64,000 bases of DNA from Christensenellaceae bacterium (GCA_031261085.1 JAISKB010000025.1:1-64000); one strand, 5' to 3'; positions 6,717-16,113 are shown, counted from the stretch's first letter. Numbers and translations: made by a program. The notes: a model not told the origin generated them from the letters alone.

Positions 6717-8542
6717 GCGCCCATCAGCCGCGCCGCGCCCGCCACCAGCATACACAACCCCACGCCGCACACGGTCGGCAGCGCCAACGCCAGGGCAGCC
6801 CATTTGTAGCTGCCTGTTTCTTTTTTTATGGTGAGCAGCGTGGTGGAGCAGGGCCAGTGCAGCAGCGAAAACAGCACCGTGCACACGGCGGTCACCCACG
6901 TCCAGCCATGGCTAAGCAGCAAGTCCTTAAGCGCAAGCAGGCTGTGCATCTCCACCAGAGCGCCGCTTTGCAAATAGGCCATAATCATGATGGGCACCAC
7001 GATTTCATTGGCGGGCAGGCCCAGTATAAACGCGAGCAGTATCACCCCATCCAGCCCCATCAAACGGCCCAATGGATTTAGCAGCGCCGCGCAGCGCGCC
7101 AGCAGCGTAACGCCGCCCACCGATAGGTTGGCCATGCCCCAAATCAGCAGCCCGGCCGGCGCGGCCACCGCCACGGCCCGGCCCAGCACAAACAGCGTCC
7201 TATCCAGCATGGAGCGCACCAGCACCCGACCGACTTGCGGCATACGGTATGGCGGCATTTCTAATGTGAAAGAAGAGGGAACACCCTTTAGCAGCGTTGC
7301 GGAAAGCAGCCTGGACGCCAGCAGCGTGAAGCCCACCCCCAGCACGATAACGCCGGTGAGCAGCAGCGCGCCCAGCCCCGCGCCGGCCCACGCAGCGCCC
7401 GTGCCCACAAAGAACATGCCTATCACGCTGGTCATGATGGGGAACCGGCCGTTGCAGGGCACGAACGCGTTGGTCAATATGGCGATGAGCCTCTCCCGCG
7501 GGGAATCGATGATGCGGCAGCCCGTTACCCCGGCGGCGTTGCAGCCCAGCCCCATACACATGGTGAGCGCCTGCTTGCCGCAGGCGTGGCAGCGCTTAAA
7601 GCTGTGATCCAAATTGAACGCAACGCGGGGCAGGTACCCCACATCCTCGAGCAGCGTGAACAGGGGGAAGAATATCGCCATGGGGGGCAGCATCACCGAA
7701 ACCACCCAGGCGAGCACCCGATATACCCCCGCCGTGAGCAAGCCGTTGAGCCAACCCGGCGCGCCCGTGCCCCCAAGCGCCGCGGCGAGCACGCCTTCGA
7801 AGGCAAACAGCGCGCGCATCAGCAGGGCGGAGGGATAGTTGGCCCCGGCGATGGTGACCCACAGCGCGCCGGCAAGCAGCAGCAGCATAATGGGCAGGCC
7901 CAGCGCCCGGCCGGTCAGCAGCGCATCCAGCCTGCGCTGTTTTTCTTTGTAGGCCATATCCCCTGTTTGCACGCAGGCGCCGGCTATGCGCGCGGCCTCG
8001 GCATAAATTTGCGCGGCGGATTGTTCTTCCATCGGCAGGGGCGCAAGCATTTGGCCCGCCATCGCGCGCTCCGCCGCATGGAGCAAGGCATCCATGCCCT
8101 TGCCGCCGCGCGCGGCGCACCCCACGACCGGCACCCCCAGCTCGCGCTCCAGCGCCGCCACATCCACCCGGATGTGCTTTTTTTGCGCCTCGTCCATCAG
8201 GTTGACGCATACCGCAACCCGGCCGGTGAGCCGCAGCGTTTGCAGCACCAGGCTGAGGTTGCGCTCCAGACAGGTGGCGTCGCACACGATGATAATGGCG
8301 TCCGCCTCGCCCGAGAGTATGAAATCCCGCGCGATCTCCTCCTCCTGCGAATGCGCCAGCAGCGAATAGGCGCCGGGCAGATCCACCACCATATAGTCCC
8401 GGCCGCCGCGTATACAGCGGCCCCGCGCGCTGGCTACCGTTTTGCCCGGCCAATTGCCGGTATGCTGCCGCAGGCCAGTGAGCTGGTTAAAAACGGTGGA
8501 CTTCCCCACGTTGGGGTTCCCCATAAGCGCAATGGTGCTCAT
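6713..8542 (-). CDS. feoB: Ferrous iron transporter FeoB
   Basis: This is the inner-membrane Fe(II) transporter with an N-terminal G domain. The G1 motif is GNPNVGKST (8-16), G3 is 'DLPGAYSL', and a G4-like 'NLMDE' follows; the GTPase helical bundle runs to about residue 210. About eight membrane segments follow, including 'CMGLGCNAAGV' and 'NAFVPCNGRFP', the conserved Cys-containing Gate regions. At 609 residues it is shorter than E. coli FeoB (773) but common for Clostridia. The start ATG overlaps the feoA stop (ATGA). Confidence 0.95.
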   Translation of the reverse strand: MSTIALMGNPNVGKSTVFNQLTGLRQHTGNWPGKTVASARGRCIRGGRDYMVVDLPGAYSLLAHSQEEEIARDFILSGEADAIIIVCDATCLERNLSLVLQTLRLTGRVAVCVNLMDEAQKKHIRVDVAALERELGVPVVGCAARGGKGMDALLHAAERAMAGQMLAPLPMEEQSAAQIYAEAARIAGACVQTGDMAYKEKQRRLDALLTGRALGLPIMLLLLAGALWVTIAGANYPSALLMRALFAFEGVLAAALGGTGAPGWLNGLLTAGVYRVLAWVVSVMLPPMAIFFPLFTLLEDVGYLPRVAFNLDHSFKRCHACGKQALTMCMGLGCNAAGVTGCRIIDSPRERLIAILTNAFVPCNGRFPIMTSVIGMFFVGTGAAWAGAGLGALLLTGVIVLGVGFTLLASRLLSATLLKGVPSSFTLEMPPYRMPQVGRVLVRSMLDRTLFVLGRAVAVAAPAGLLIWGMANLSVGGVTLLARCAALLNPLGRLMGLDGVILLAFILGLPANEIVVPIMIMAYLQSGALVEMHSLLALKDLLLSHGWTWVTAVCTVLFSLLHWPCSTTLLTIKKETGSYKWAALALALPTVCGVGLCMLVAGAARLMGA

Positions 8543-8760
8543 GGGCGCACCTCTATGCGCGCGGCATCCTCGCGGCGCAGCGCAATGACCGCGCCGCGGA
8601 TATCATAGGCGGCAGGATCCAGCGCCGGGCTTTTATACAGGCAGCGTACCCATGCTCCCGCCGTAAAGCCCAAATCCGCCAAACGCCGCGCCATCCCGTC
8701 CTCGCCCCGCACGCCCAGCACCCGCGCGCCGCCGCCCGCCTCGACTTCATGCAAACCCAT
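8539..8760 (-). CDS. feoA: Ferrous iron transport accessory protein FeoA
   Basis: This is a small SH3-like FeoA domain (73 residues), the cytoplasmic partner that supports FeoB. It has a typical pattern: 'GARVLGVRGEDGMARRLADLGFTAGAWVRCL' in the first half and 'DIRGAVIALRREDAARIEV' at the end. RBS GAGGAG lies 4 bases before ATG 8760. It is coupled to feoB by ATGA. I see no clear Fur or DtxR box upstream. Confidence 0.9.
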   Translation of the reverse strand: MGLHEVEAGGGARVLGVRGEDGMARRLADLGFTAGAWVRCLYKSPALDPAAYDIRGAVIALRREDAARIEVRP

Positions 8761-8843
8761 ATATGCTCCTCATCAAACCCATAATGTACAGGGTATGCGA
8801 GGGGAAGGGGATGTGTGAGGACGGGGATTGGGCGGGATAAAAC

Positions 8844-8870
8844 AAAAAAAGTGGCTTTCGCCACTTTTTT
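8844..8870 (-). terminator. Rho-independent terminator, A/T flanked
   Basis: The hairpin GTGGC-TTTC-GCCAC (8851-8864) is flanked by seven A on the left and six T on the right, so it can work on both strands. It lies 24 bases beyond the end of the minus-strand gene 8894-10312 and upstream of feoA, insulating the two. Confidence 0.85.
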
Positions 8871-8893
8871 GATGTGCAATAACGCTTATGCGC

Positions 8894-10312
8894 TTACCAA
8901 TAAATCTCCTTATCCTTGCGGTGCATCGAGAGCAGCCTGTCGTGCAGCTCGGTATCCAGCGACTTGAGCATGGCGCGCAGCTCGCGCGGGCCCATGGAGG
9001 TGTTGCGCCCCCCGTCATACTGCGCGTCTATGAGCTCCTTCATCTGTGCCACGATGGGGGCATGCTTATCGATGATCATATCCTTGGGTATGCGGTAATA
9101 GGCGTTGATCCAATAGGCGATGCCGGCGAGGCCGCTAAACTTATCCACCGTTACGGTAGCGGGGCGGTTGAGCAGGCGGGCGGTGTCGAACACGTTGTAT
9201 ATCTCCTCATCCTTGAGCAGGCCGTCGGCATGGATACCGGCGCGGGTGGCGTTGAAGTTGCTGCCCACAAACGGCGTGTTGAAGGGGATGGGGTACCCGA
9301 TTTCCTTTTCGAAATACTCGGCGATTTCGGTGATTACCGGGAAGTCGATGCCATCGGAGGTGCCGCGCAGCTGCGCGTACTCTATGAGCATCGCCTCCAG
9401 CGGGCAGTTGCCGGTGCGCTCGCCCAAGCCCAGCAGCGTGCCGTTTACGGCGCTGCACCCATACAGCCAGGCGGTGGTGGCGTTGGTGACCACCTTGTAA
9501 AAATCGTTGTGGCCGTGCCATTCCAGGCAATCGCTGGGGACCTCCGCAAGGTGCGTGAGGCCATATACGATACCCTGCACGCTGCGGGGCAGGGCCACGC
9601 CGGGGTAGGTTACGCCAAAGCCCAGGGTATCGCACAGGCGGATTTTAATCCTTATGCCGCTCTCATTAGACAGCCGTACCAGCTCATTGGCAAACGGCAC
9701 CACAAAGCCATAAAAATCGGCGCGGGTAACATCCTCAAAGTGGCAGCGCGGGCGTATGCCCAAATCCAACGCCTGCTTTATGATGCCCAAATACTTATCG
9801 AGCGCCTGCTGCCGGTTCAGGTTCATCTTGCGGAAAATATGGTAATCCGAGCAGGACACCAATATGCCCGTCTCCTTTATCCCCAAGGACTTGATCAAGC
9901 TGAAGTCCTGCTCGGCGGCGCGTATCCAGGTGGTTACCTCGGGGAACTGCAGCCCCAGCGCCAGGCACTGCTCAATGGCGTCCAAATCGCTGGGGGAATA
10001 GGGGAAGAACTCGCTCTGGCGAATAAGCCCCTTGGGCCCCCCCAGGCGGGACATCAGTTTATATAAATCCACCACCTGCTTTACCGTAAACGGCGAGCGG
10101 GATTGCTGCCCATCGCGGAAGGTGGTATCGGTAAGCCAAATTTCATCGGGCACGTTCATGGGCACCACGCGGTTGTTGAACGCTACCTTCGGCACGGAGG
10201 TATATTCGAACATAGAGCGGAAGTAGTTGCCCTCTTCCGCATCCTGCAGTTGATATTTGTAGGTATTTTCCTCCAGCATGTTGGTGCGGTTGTTAAATTG
10301 AACGCCAGCCAT
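8894..10312 (-). CDS. Re-citrate synthase / homocitrate synthase-like enzyme
   Basis: This is a 472-residue DRE-TIM metallolyase (HMGL-like) that condenses acetyl-CoA with a 2-oxoacid. The signatures are 'LTDTTFRDGQQSR' near residue 58, 'CDTLGFG', and the metal site 'EWHGHNDFYKVV'. The very conserved 'PFTVKQVVDLYKLMSRLGGPKGL' region and absence of a LeuA regulatory domain favour the clostridial Re-type citrate synthase group over 2-isopropylmalate synthase, but homocitrate synthase-like activity cannot be excluded. In anaerobes a Re-citrate synthase starts glutamate synthesis. RBS AAGGAGGAC lies just before ATG 10312. It is a single-gene unit with its own promoter, operator and terminator. 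Confidence 0.75.
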   Translation of the reverse strand: MAGVQFNNRTNMLEENTYKYQLQDAEEGNYFRSMFEYTSVPKVAFNNRVVPMNVPDEIWLTDTTFRDGQQSRSPFTVKQVVDLYKLMSRLGGPKGLIRQSEFFPYSPSDLDAIEQCLALGLQFPEVTTWIRAAEQDFSLIKSLGIKETGILVSCSDYHIFRKMNLNRQQALDKYLGIIKQALDLGIRPRCHFEDVTRADFYGFVVPFANELVRLSNESGIRIKIRLCDTLGFGVTYPGVALPRSVQGIVYGLTHLAEVPSDCLEWHGHNDFYKVVTNATTAWLYGCSAVNGTLLGLGERTGNCPLEAMLIEYAQLRGTSDGIDFPVITEIAEYFEKEIGYPIPFNTPFVGSNFNATRAGIHADGLLKDEEIYNVFDTARLLNRPATVTVDKFSGLAGIAYWINAYYRIPKDMIIDKHAPIVAQMKELIDAQYDGGRNTSMGPRELRAMLKSLDTELHDRLLSMHRKDKEIYW

Positions 10313-10330
10313 GGTGTCCTCCTTGCATAA

Positions 10331-10356
10331 TTGTATTCTTGTATACAAGTATACAA
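10331..10356. promoter_or_regulatory. 26-base operator dyad covering the -10 box
   Basis: The sequence is a near-perfect 26-base inverted repeat with one mismatched pair, centred on the perfect palindrome CTTGTATACAAG (10338-10349). It covers the -10 and predicted start of the citrate-synthase-like gene. The TTGTATACAA core resembles GntR-family operators. Its position predicts repression. Confidence 0.75.
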
Positions 10357-10376
10357 TGAGGACATATCGTTGTCAA
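10348..10376 (-). promoter_or_regulatory. Sigma-A promoter of the citrate synthase-like gene
   Basis: On the minus strand a perfect TTGACA (10371-10376) and a TATACT (10348-10353) are separated by 17 bases. The -10 is embedded in the dyad at 10331-10356. Confidence 0.85.
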
Positions 10377-10390
10377 TACCAAAAAGCTAT

Positions 10391-10429
10391 GTTTTGCATT
10401 GAATGTTTGCATCGAATGTTTACATCGAA
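10391..10429. repeat. Three tandem 13-base repeats upstream of the promoter
   Basis: Three head-to-tail 13-mers with consensus TGTTT(G/A)CATCGAA lie 15 bases upstream of the -35 at 10371-10376. The second and third copies differ by one base. The array could be a regulator-binding region for the minus-strand gene or for the divergent gene at 10671. Confidence 0.6.
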
Positions 10430-10670
10430 AGAGAAACCGTATCTTTAAAACTGGCTGGAAATATAGCGCGATATTCTATCGTAAGCCATTGTATTTGCTT
10501 TCTCTTGTGACAAGCGGTCTACAATGAGGATATAATGAAGAGCCTCAAGCAAGATGCAAAAAAGAATATGCCAGCCTATTTGATACGGGTATCCATTGGA
10601 GTTTCATAAAATAGATTCTTTGAACTATCGAGTTTGGCAAGACAATTCGAAAAGGAGGATAAAGAACATT
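10430..10670 (+). other. Upstream region of the 10671 gene
   Basis: This is AT-richer than the surroundings. TATAAT at 10531-10536 with a weak TGACAA (10508-10513, spacer 17) is the best promoter candidate. AAAGGAGG at 10651-10658 is the ribosome-binding site. No other gene is supported. Confidence 0.45.
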
Positions 10671-11570
10671 GTGAAAAAGAGCAGACAAAAAATGGCGCTC
10701 ATCATCATTGCTGTTATTGCCATATTGGTTGTGTTCGTCATACTCTTTACTATGGGCAATCGGGCCGGCATTGCAGAGCGGGCGCTGCCCGTTACGTCTG
10801 CGGTTGCATCCGCCCCGCCGTCGGCCATCACCGCCACAGCGGACGTGAGCCCAACTGAAACACCGTATGTCGACCATACGCTCGATGAAAAAGAAGAACC
10901 GTATGACGGGCCGGAAGGGCCTCCTTTAGCAGAAGAAAATGAGCCGTTTAACCCCGCGTTTTTGGAGGAAGAGCCGCTGAAGGGCCATAGGCATGGGTTT
11001 CAGGAAGCCGAAATAATAGAGATGGAAATAAGCTTTGTCGAGAATGATGAAATGGTTATTACAGAAAAAAAGCGAACGAGCAAAAAGGTTTATGATAATG
11101 CGCAAACAGCGCTAAGGCAGCTTTATGATATAACGGGTGTTAAGGTAGAGAAATGCCGCGCGTTCATGGAGTTTGACCATGTCCGCTTATTATGGGAAAC
11201 CCCGGATGAAACCCCTCATGGTGGGCCCATCCTTTTGTTCCTGGATTATTCTACAAGATATAACAGCCCCAGCGGAATGATAATATGCTATAGAGGTGAA
11301 GGCCAATCCAATCTCATTGATTCGGCTGAAGTGATGAAGCCGGACAACCTGGATAAGATGACGGATTCGGAACTTGCGGTTTGGTACTATAACCATTCCA
11401 ACTTCGGCGATAGAAGAAAAATTGTAAGAACGGAAAAATATGGTGTGGATGGAATGTATGAAATCGTTTTGTATATGGAAAATGGCGACTATTACACAGT
11501 AAATCTAAGTCGCAGTTATCGTTTGCTCGATTCCATTTATGGCCCCTATGATAGAGACCGGCGGAGATAG
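10671..11570 (+). CDS. Membrane-anchored extracytoplasmic protein, unknown function
   Basis: I do not recognise this 299-residue protein. It has a short basic N-terminus, one strong membrane helix (about residues 9-28), a low-complexity Ser/Thr/Pro/Glu-rich linker to about residue 95 and a globular C-terminal domain with alternating strands ('EIIEMEISFVENDEMVITEKKRTS', 'YEIVLYMENGDYYTVNLSRSY'). I chose GTG 10671 because AAAGGAGG lies upstream (12 bases) and the helix follows directly; in-frame ATG 10596 has no RBS. Base composition is lower in GC than its neighbours, so it may be an accessory or recent gene. It is flanked by its own promoter and terminator. Confidence 0.6.
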   Translation: MKKSRQKMALIIIAVIAILVVFVILFTMGNRAGIAERALPVTSAVASAPPSAITATADVSPTETPYVDHTLDEKEEPYDGPEGPPLAEENEPFNPAFLEEEPLKGHRHGFQEAEIIEMEISFVENDEMVITEKKRTSKKVYDNAQTALRQLYDITGVKVEKCRAFMEFDHVRLLWETPDETPHGGPILLFLDYSTRYNSPSGMIICYRGEGQSNLIDSAEVMKPDNLDKMTDSELAVWYYNHSNFGDRRKIVRTEKYGVDGMYEIVLYMENGDYYTVNLSRSYRLLDSIYGPYDRDRRR

Positions 11571-11594
11571 TTTTACATGCCTTTCGCTTCATCA

Positions 11595-11630
11595 CAAAAA
11601 AACACGCCCGCTTTTAAGGGACGTGTTTGT
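11595..11630. terminator. Terminator hairpin between convergent genes
   Basis: The stem AACACG-CCC pairs with GGG-(A)-CGTGTT across the loop GCTTTTA (11601-11627), with A-rich sequence on the left and TTTG on the right. It lies between the plus-strand gene ending at 11570 and the minus-strand gene ending at 11676. Confidence 0.65.
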
Positions 11631-11675
11631 ATGCTTCTTTAGGAGCCGCAGACCGGGCGTTTTATGCCGGGTGTT

Positions 11676-11909
11676 TTATTCGGTAACGATGAATTCGGCC
11701 AGCATCGAAAAATCGTGCGGGTCGCTTAGGGCAAGCTCCACGCCCTCTATGTTTTTATCCTGAAACATCTGCGTGAGCGCGATATATTGGCACAGGGTGG
11801 ATTTTAGGTTGAGCCTGTCCCCCTCCGAGGTAAGCAGCTCCACACGGCCGTTGCACTGGCTTACGGCACTAAAAAACCGCGTGGATTCCGTGATGTTTTT
11901 TATACGCAT
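11676..11909 (-). CDS. HPr-like small protein
   Basis: This 77-residue protein looks like the divergent HPr-fold proteins common in Clostridia. It has a beta strand 'RVELLTSEGDRLNLKSTLCQYIALTQMF' in which the usual 'DAKSIMGIFSLD' helix region is replaced by 'NLKSTLCQYIALTQMF', followed by 'GVELALSDP'. The phosphoacceptor His-15 context of true HPr is not present, so a PTS phosphocarrier role is unlikely. RBS AGGAGG lies before ATG 11909. It is a single gene. Confidence 0.55.
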   Translation of the reverse strand: MRIKNITESTRFFSAVSQCNGRVELLTSEGDRLNLKSTLCQYIALTQMFQDKNIEGVELALSDPHDFSMLAEFIVTE

Positions 11910-12034
11910 ATGGAAGGCCTCCTATGCCATTTTGATGATGCTTGATGGTTAATTATCCAACAACCCATGCTTTTTTGCAAGCATATTTCACAATTCTTTC
12001 AAATTTATACATAGTTCCTGCCATGTTGCGGGCG

Positions 12035-12066
12035 TATAATTAGCACTCGAAGAGCGAGAGTGCTAA
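12035..12066 (+). promoter_or_regulatory. CIRCE operator and -10 box of clpB
   Basis: A perfect CIRCE inverted repeat, TTAGCACTC-N9-GAGTGCTAA (12040-12066), directly follows and shares one base with a TATAAT (12035-12040). CIRCE is bound by the heat-shock repressor HrcA, so clpB should be induced by unfolded protein. Confidence 0.95.
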
Positions 12067-12118
12067 CAAGCGTTCGCGCCTGAGTATGAAGAAGAAAACC
12101 AAAATGGGGGTATAGGAT

Positions 12119-14710
12119 ATGAACATGAACAAATGGACCCAGCGCTCTATAGAGGCGGTACAAGCCGCGCAGGCGCTGGCGGCAGAGCGAAGCAACCAGC
12201 AGGTGGATCAACAGCATTTGGCGCTGGCGCTGCTTGGGCAGGAAAACGCGCTGATCGCCCAGCTGCTCACCCGCATGGGCGCGGAGGGCGCGGCGTTTTT
12301 GGCCGCCCTGGAGACGGAAACGGATAAGCTGCCCCGCGTGACGGGCGGCGGCCGGGAGCTTGACCGCGTATATATCACGCCGGCGCTCGACAAGGCGCTG
12401 CTGGCGGCCGAGGAGCAGGCCGCGCACATGAAGGATGAATATGTATCGGTAGAGCACCTGTTTTTGGGCCTGCTCGAAGCGCCCAACGATGCGATGCGGG
12501 GGCTGTTCCAGGCGTTTTCCATCGCGCAGGGCGGCTTTTTGCAGGCGCTTAACACGGTGCGCGGCGGGGCGCGGGTCACCACCGATACGCCGGAGGCCAC
12601 CTATGACGCGCTGGGGAAATACGCGCAGGATTTGGTAGCCCTGGCGGAGCGGCAAAAGCTGGACCCTGTGATTGGCCGGGATGACGAGGTGCGCAACGTG
12701 ATACGCATACTCAGCCGCAAAACCAAGAATAACCCCGTGCTCATAGGCGAGCCGGGCGTGGGCAAAACGGCGATTGCCGAGGGGCTGGCGCAGCGCATCG
12801 TGCGCGGGGACGTGCCCGCCGGGCTAAAGGAACGCCGCATATTCTCGCTGGATATGGGCGCGCTCATTGCGGGGGCCAAGTTCCGCGGGGAATTTGAGGA
12901 GCGGCTTAAGGCGGTGCTGGGCGAGGTGAAGCGGAGCGAGGGGAAGATCATACTGTTTATCGACGAGCTGCACAACATCGTGGGCGCGGGCCGCACCGAG
13001 GGCAGTATGGATGCGGGCAACCTGCTAAAGCCCATGCTGGCGCGGGGGGAGCTGCACTGCATAGGTGCCACCACGCTGGATGAGTACCGCAAGTATATCG
13101 AAAAGGACGCCGCGCTCTCCCGCAGGTTCCAGCCGGTGATGGTGGAGGAGCCCACCGTGGAGGATACCATATCCATACTGCGCGGGCTCAAGGAGCGGTA
13201 TGAGGTGTTCCACGGCGTAAAGATACAGGATAACGCGCTCATCGCGGCGGCTGCGCTGTCGAACCGCTATATCAGCGACCGGTTTTTGCCGGATAAAGCC
13301 ATCGACCTTGTGGATGAGGCCTGCGCGCTGATACGCACCGAGATGGATTCGATGCCGGCGGAGCTGGATGATATTTCCCGCCACATCATGCAGCTGGAAA
13401 TCGAGGAGGCGGCGCTCACCAAGGAGAACGACAAGCAGAGCGCCGCGCACCTGACGGATATCCGCAAGGAGCTGGCCGCCAAGCGGGAGGAATTCACGGG
13501 CCTGAAGGCCAAGTGGGAAAACGAGAAGGATTCCATTAAAAAGGTACAGTCCCTGCGCGGCGAAATCGAGCGGATGCACGCCGACATGGAGCAGGCCGAG
13601 CGCAGCTACGATTTGGATCGCGCGGCGCAGTTGAAATATGGCAAGCTGCCCAAGCTGCGCGCGGAGCTGGAACAGGCGGAAACCGCCATGGAGCAGGAAA
13701 AAGCCAGCGGCTTGCTGCGCGACCGCGTGAGCGAGGAGGAGATTGCCCGCATCGTGGCCCGCTGGACGGGCATACCCGTAGCCAAGCTGATGGAGGGCGA
13801 GCGGGAAAAGCTGCTGCACCTGGATTCCATTTTGCACCAGCGGGTAATAGGGCAGGATGAAGCCGTGCAGACCGTGTGCGACGCGATATTGCGCACCCGC
13901 GCCGGGCTGAAGGACCCCAACAAGCCGGTAGGCAGCTTTTTGTTTTTGGGGCCCACCGGCGTGGGCAAAACCGAGCTGGCCAAGGCGCTTGCGCAGGCGC
14001 TCTTCGACGATGAGCGGAACATGGTGCGCATAGATATGAGCGAGTATATGGAAAAGCACGCGGTATCCCGCCTTATTGGGGCGCCGCCGGGCTATGTGGG
14101 GTATGACGAGGGCGGCCAGCTCACCGAGGCCGTGCGCAGGCACCCTTATTGCGTGGTGCTTTTTGATGAGGTGGAAAAGGCGCATCCGGATGTGTTCAAC
14201 GTGCTGCTGCAGGTACTGGACGATGGCCGCATCACCGATGCGCAGGGCCGCACGGTGGATTTTAAAAACACCGTCATCGTGATGACCAGCAACCTGGGCT
14301 CCGGCTTTATACTGGAGGGCATTGAAAACGGGCAGATATCCGAAGCGGCCCGGCAGCAGGCGGAGGCGCTGCTTAAGCAGAGCTTTAGGCCCGAGTTCCT
14401 CAACCGCATCGACGACATCGTGTTTTACAAGCCGCTCACGCAGGAAGAAATATTTTGCATCACCGACCTGCTGCTGCTGGATATCCGCAAGCGGCTCGGC
14501 GAGCGCAAACTGGATGTGCGGCTGACCGACGCCGCGCGCCAATACCTTGCCGAGGCCGGTTACGACCCGCAATATGGCGCGAGGCCGCTCAAACGCTTGC
14601 TGGCCGGCAAGCTCGAAACGCTGCTGGCGCGGCATATCATCGCCAGCGACCCCGTGCCGGATACGGTGTTTACGGTGGATTATGACGGGGAGCAGTTGGC
14701 CATAGAGTAA
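12119..14710 (+). CDS. clpB: ATP-dependent disaggregase ClpB
   Basis: This hexameric AAA+ disaggregase works with DnaK to rescue aggregated protein. It is 863 residues, full length. An N-terminal Clp_N repeat pair (1-145) is followed by NBD1 with Walker A GEPGVGKT (about 211), a middle coiled coil (about 400-520) and NBD2 with Walker A GPTGVGKT (about 611) plus '[10 protein letters not shown]'. The middle domain separates ClpB from ClpC. The first ATG (12119) follows a GGGGG-type RBS; the ATG two codons on is possible. Control is by HrcA through CIRCE rather than by CtsR. Confidence 0.96.
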   Translation: MNMNKWTQRSIEAVQAAQALAAERSNQQVDQQHLALALLGQENALIAQLLTRMGAEGAAFLAALETETDKLPRVTGGGRELDRVYITPALDKALLAAEEQAAHMKDEYVSVEHLFLGLLEAPNDAMRGLFQAFSIAQGGFLQALNTVRGGARVTTDTPEATYDALGKYAQDLVALAERQKLDPVIGRDDEVRNVIRILSRKTKNNPVLIGEPGVGKTAIAEGLAQRIVRGDVPAGLKERRIFSLDMGALIAGAKFRGEFEERLKAVLGEVKRSEGKIILFIDELHNIVGAGRTEGSMDAGNLLKPMLARGELHCIGATTLDEYRKYIEKDAALSRRFQPVMVEEPTVEDTISILRGLKERYEVFHGVKIQDNALIAAAALSNRYISDRFLPDKAIDLVDEACALIRTEMDSMPAELDDISRHIMQLEIEEAALTKENDKQSAAHLTDIRKELAAKREEFTGLKAKWENEKDSIKKVQSLRGEIERMHADMEQAERSYDLDRAAQLKYGKLPKLRAELEQAETAMEQEKASGLLRDRVSEEEIARIVARWTGIPVAKLMEGEREKLLHLDSILHQRVIGQDEAVQTVCDAILRTRAGLKDPNKPVGSFLFLGPTGVGKTELAKALAQALFDDERNMVRIDMSEYMEKHAVSRLIGAPPGYVGYDEGGQLTEAVRRHPYCVVLFDEVEKAHPDVFNVLLQVLDDGRITDAQGRTVDFKNTVIVMTSNLGSGFILEGIENGQISEAARQQAEALLKQSFRPEFLNRIDDIVFYKPLTQEEIFCITDLLLLDIRKRLGERKLDVRLTDAARQYLAEAGYDPQYGARPLKRLLAGKLETLLARHIIASDPVPDTVFTVDYDGEQLAIE

Positions 14711-14782
14711 GAGCGCCCCTGGTGACTGGAAGCAACGTCTATCCACAGGGTAAACGACCTAAATACCCTCAAAAAAATTGAT

Positions 14783-14875
14783 TCCCTCCCTGCGAAGGGG
14801 TGCGGGCGCCCCCGCGAAACCATTCTCCAAAAAATATTCCCCCTCCCAATGGGAGGGGGTTAGGGGGGTGGGCCA
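14783..14875. repeat. Intergenic GC-rich palindromic repeat (copy 2)
   Basis: This lies between the convergent genes clpB and 14888-16006. In order it shows ccctccctgcgaagggg, a GCGGGCGCCCCCGC hairpin, and CCCCTCCCAATGGGAGGGGG with a TTAGGGGGGTGGG tail. The layout matches copies at 36980-37105 and 49374-49450. The region 14711-14887 holds nothing else that I can see. Confidence 0.7.
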
Positions 14876-14887
14876 AGTTATCTTAAA

Positions 14888-16006
14888 TTACCTATCCGCC
14901 ACCTTATAAAACACCGTCTGTTCATAATCCACCACGATGTCCATATACCCGCACAGCGCGGCATCCAGCTCGCTGTCGCCGGTATCCACCATCATGGGCC
15001 GGCCCTCGAGCGCGCGCAGCTTGCCGCGCGTGGCCACGACCTGTATGGAGGAGCGCCCCACATGGCGCAGCACGCGCGGGCTAAACTGCTGGTTGCCCCG
15101 GCCAAACAGCAGGCCCTGCCCGCCGATGAGCGTGACCACGATATGCGCGGACGCTTTCGCCTCCTGCAGCAGCGCCCAAAGCTGCGGCTCGGTGGCGTCA
15201 AAAAGCACCGGCGCGCCATCCCGTACCACGTCTATGCCCAAAAGCGTGCCCGCAATGCCCAAATCCGCCTTGATGGCGAAGGTGGTGCTGCCCGGGCCCA
15301 AAAAATATAGCTCGCCGGGCCGCATGCCGTTCACGATATACCCGGCCATGCCCAGCATCTCATCCTCCTCGGGCGCGTTGGGGGATTTGGCGCTCTGCAT
15401 ATGCCCGCTTAGGGCGGGGATATCCATACTGCCATACAACCGGGCGCGCACCTGCCCGTTCCTAAACTGCGCCTCGTCAATATCCATCACCTCGGCGCTC
15501 CGCCGGCCCGCCGCCTTGCCCTGTATATATTCCGCCGCGGCCAACCCCGCGCTAAGCGGGTTGAGCGCATATACCGAGGAGTGCATCTTTACCCCGGCGG
15601 GTATGCCCAATACCAGTATGCTTTGCCCCACGGCCTCGCAAATATCCCGCGCGGTGCCATCGCCGCCGGCGAACAGCAGCAGCTCCGCGCCCGCATCCCG
15701 CAGGGCGCGCGCCGCGTTTTTTGTATCCGCGGCCCGCGTGGGGGTATGCGGCGTGCCCACCACGATGGGCGCAAAGCCCAGCTCCGTTAAAAGCTGTTCC
15801 CCCATAGCGCCGCCATAGGTCAAAAAAGCGACCTCTGACCTATAGGGCGCAAGCTGTGCAAGCGTCGCGCGGGCCCGCTGCGCCGATTGGGGCAGCGCGC
15901 CCAGCGCCCGCGCCTTTTGCAGTATATCCGCACCGTCGCTGCCCTTTAGCGCCACGCTGCCGCCCAACCCCGCGATGGGGTTGATGAGTATGCCTATACG
16001 TTTCAT
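14888..16006 (-). CDS. ATP-NAD kinase family protein (AcoX-like)
   Basis: This 372-residue protein starts 'MKRIGILINPIAGLGGSV' and carries the nucleotide-kinase motif 'LLLFAGGDGTARDI' (about residue 115), as in the ATP-NAD kinase/diacylglycerol kinase superfamily. The long C-terminal part ('GPGSTTFAIKADLGI', 'GGQGLLFGRGNQQ') matches the COG3199/AcoX type group rather than the classical NadK. It probably phosphorylates a small substrate in the cytoplasm; the true substrate is unknown. A GGGAG RBS precedes ATG 16006, and TGC-TATAAT (minus strand, 16043-16051) is a good extended -10. Confidence 0.75.
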   Translation of the reverse strand: MKRIGILINPIAGLGGSVALKGSDGADILQKARALGALPQSAQRARATLAQLAPYRSEVAFLTYGGAMGEQLLTELGFAPIVVGTPHTPTRAADTKNAARALRDAGAELLLFAGGDGTARDICEAVGQSILVLGIPAGVKMHSSVYALNPLSAGLAAAEYIQGKAAGRRSAEVMDIDEAQFRNGQVRARLYGSMDIPALSGHMQSAKSPNAPEEDEMLGMAGYIVNGMRPGELYFLGPGSTTFAIKADLGIAGTLLGIDVVRDGAPVLFDATEPQLWALLQEAKASAHIVVTLIGGQGLLFGRGNQQFSPRVLRHVGRSSIQVVATRGKLRALEGRPMMVDTGDSELDAALCGYMDIVVDYEQTVFYKVADR

Positions 16007-16113
16007 TTGCGCTCCCAATATACAGGTGATTTCATAATATAAATTATAGCATGGCCGCCGCGCCATTTATATATAGAATTCTTTAGCATGCCCGTGCCTA
16101 AGCGCAAATGGCG

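Noticed and set aside
13025..14746. 573-residue open frame antisense to clpB
   Set aside because: It is a shadow of the GC-rich clpB coding strand; its sequence is low-complexity His/Gln/Leu/Arg-rich without domains or RBS.
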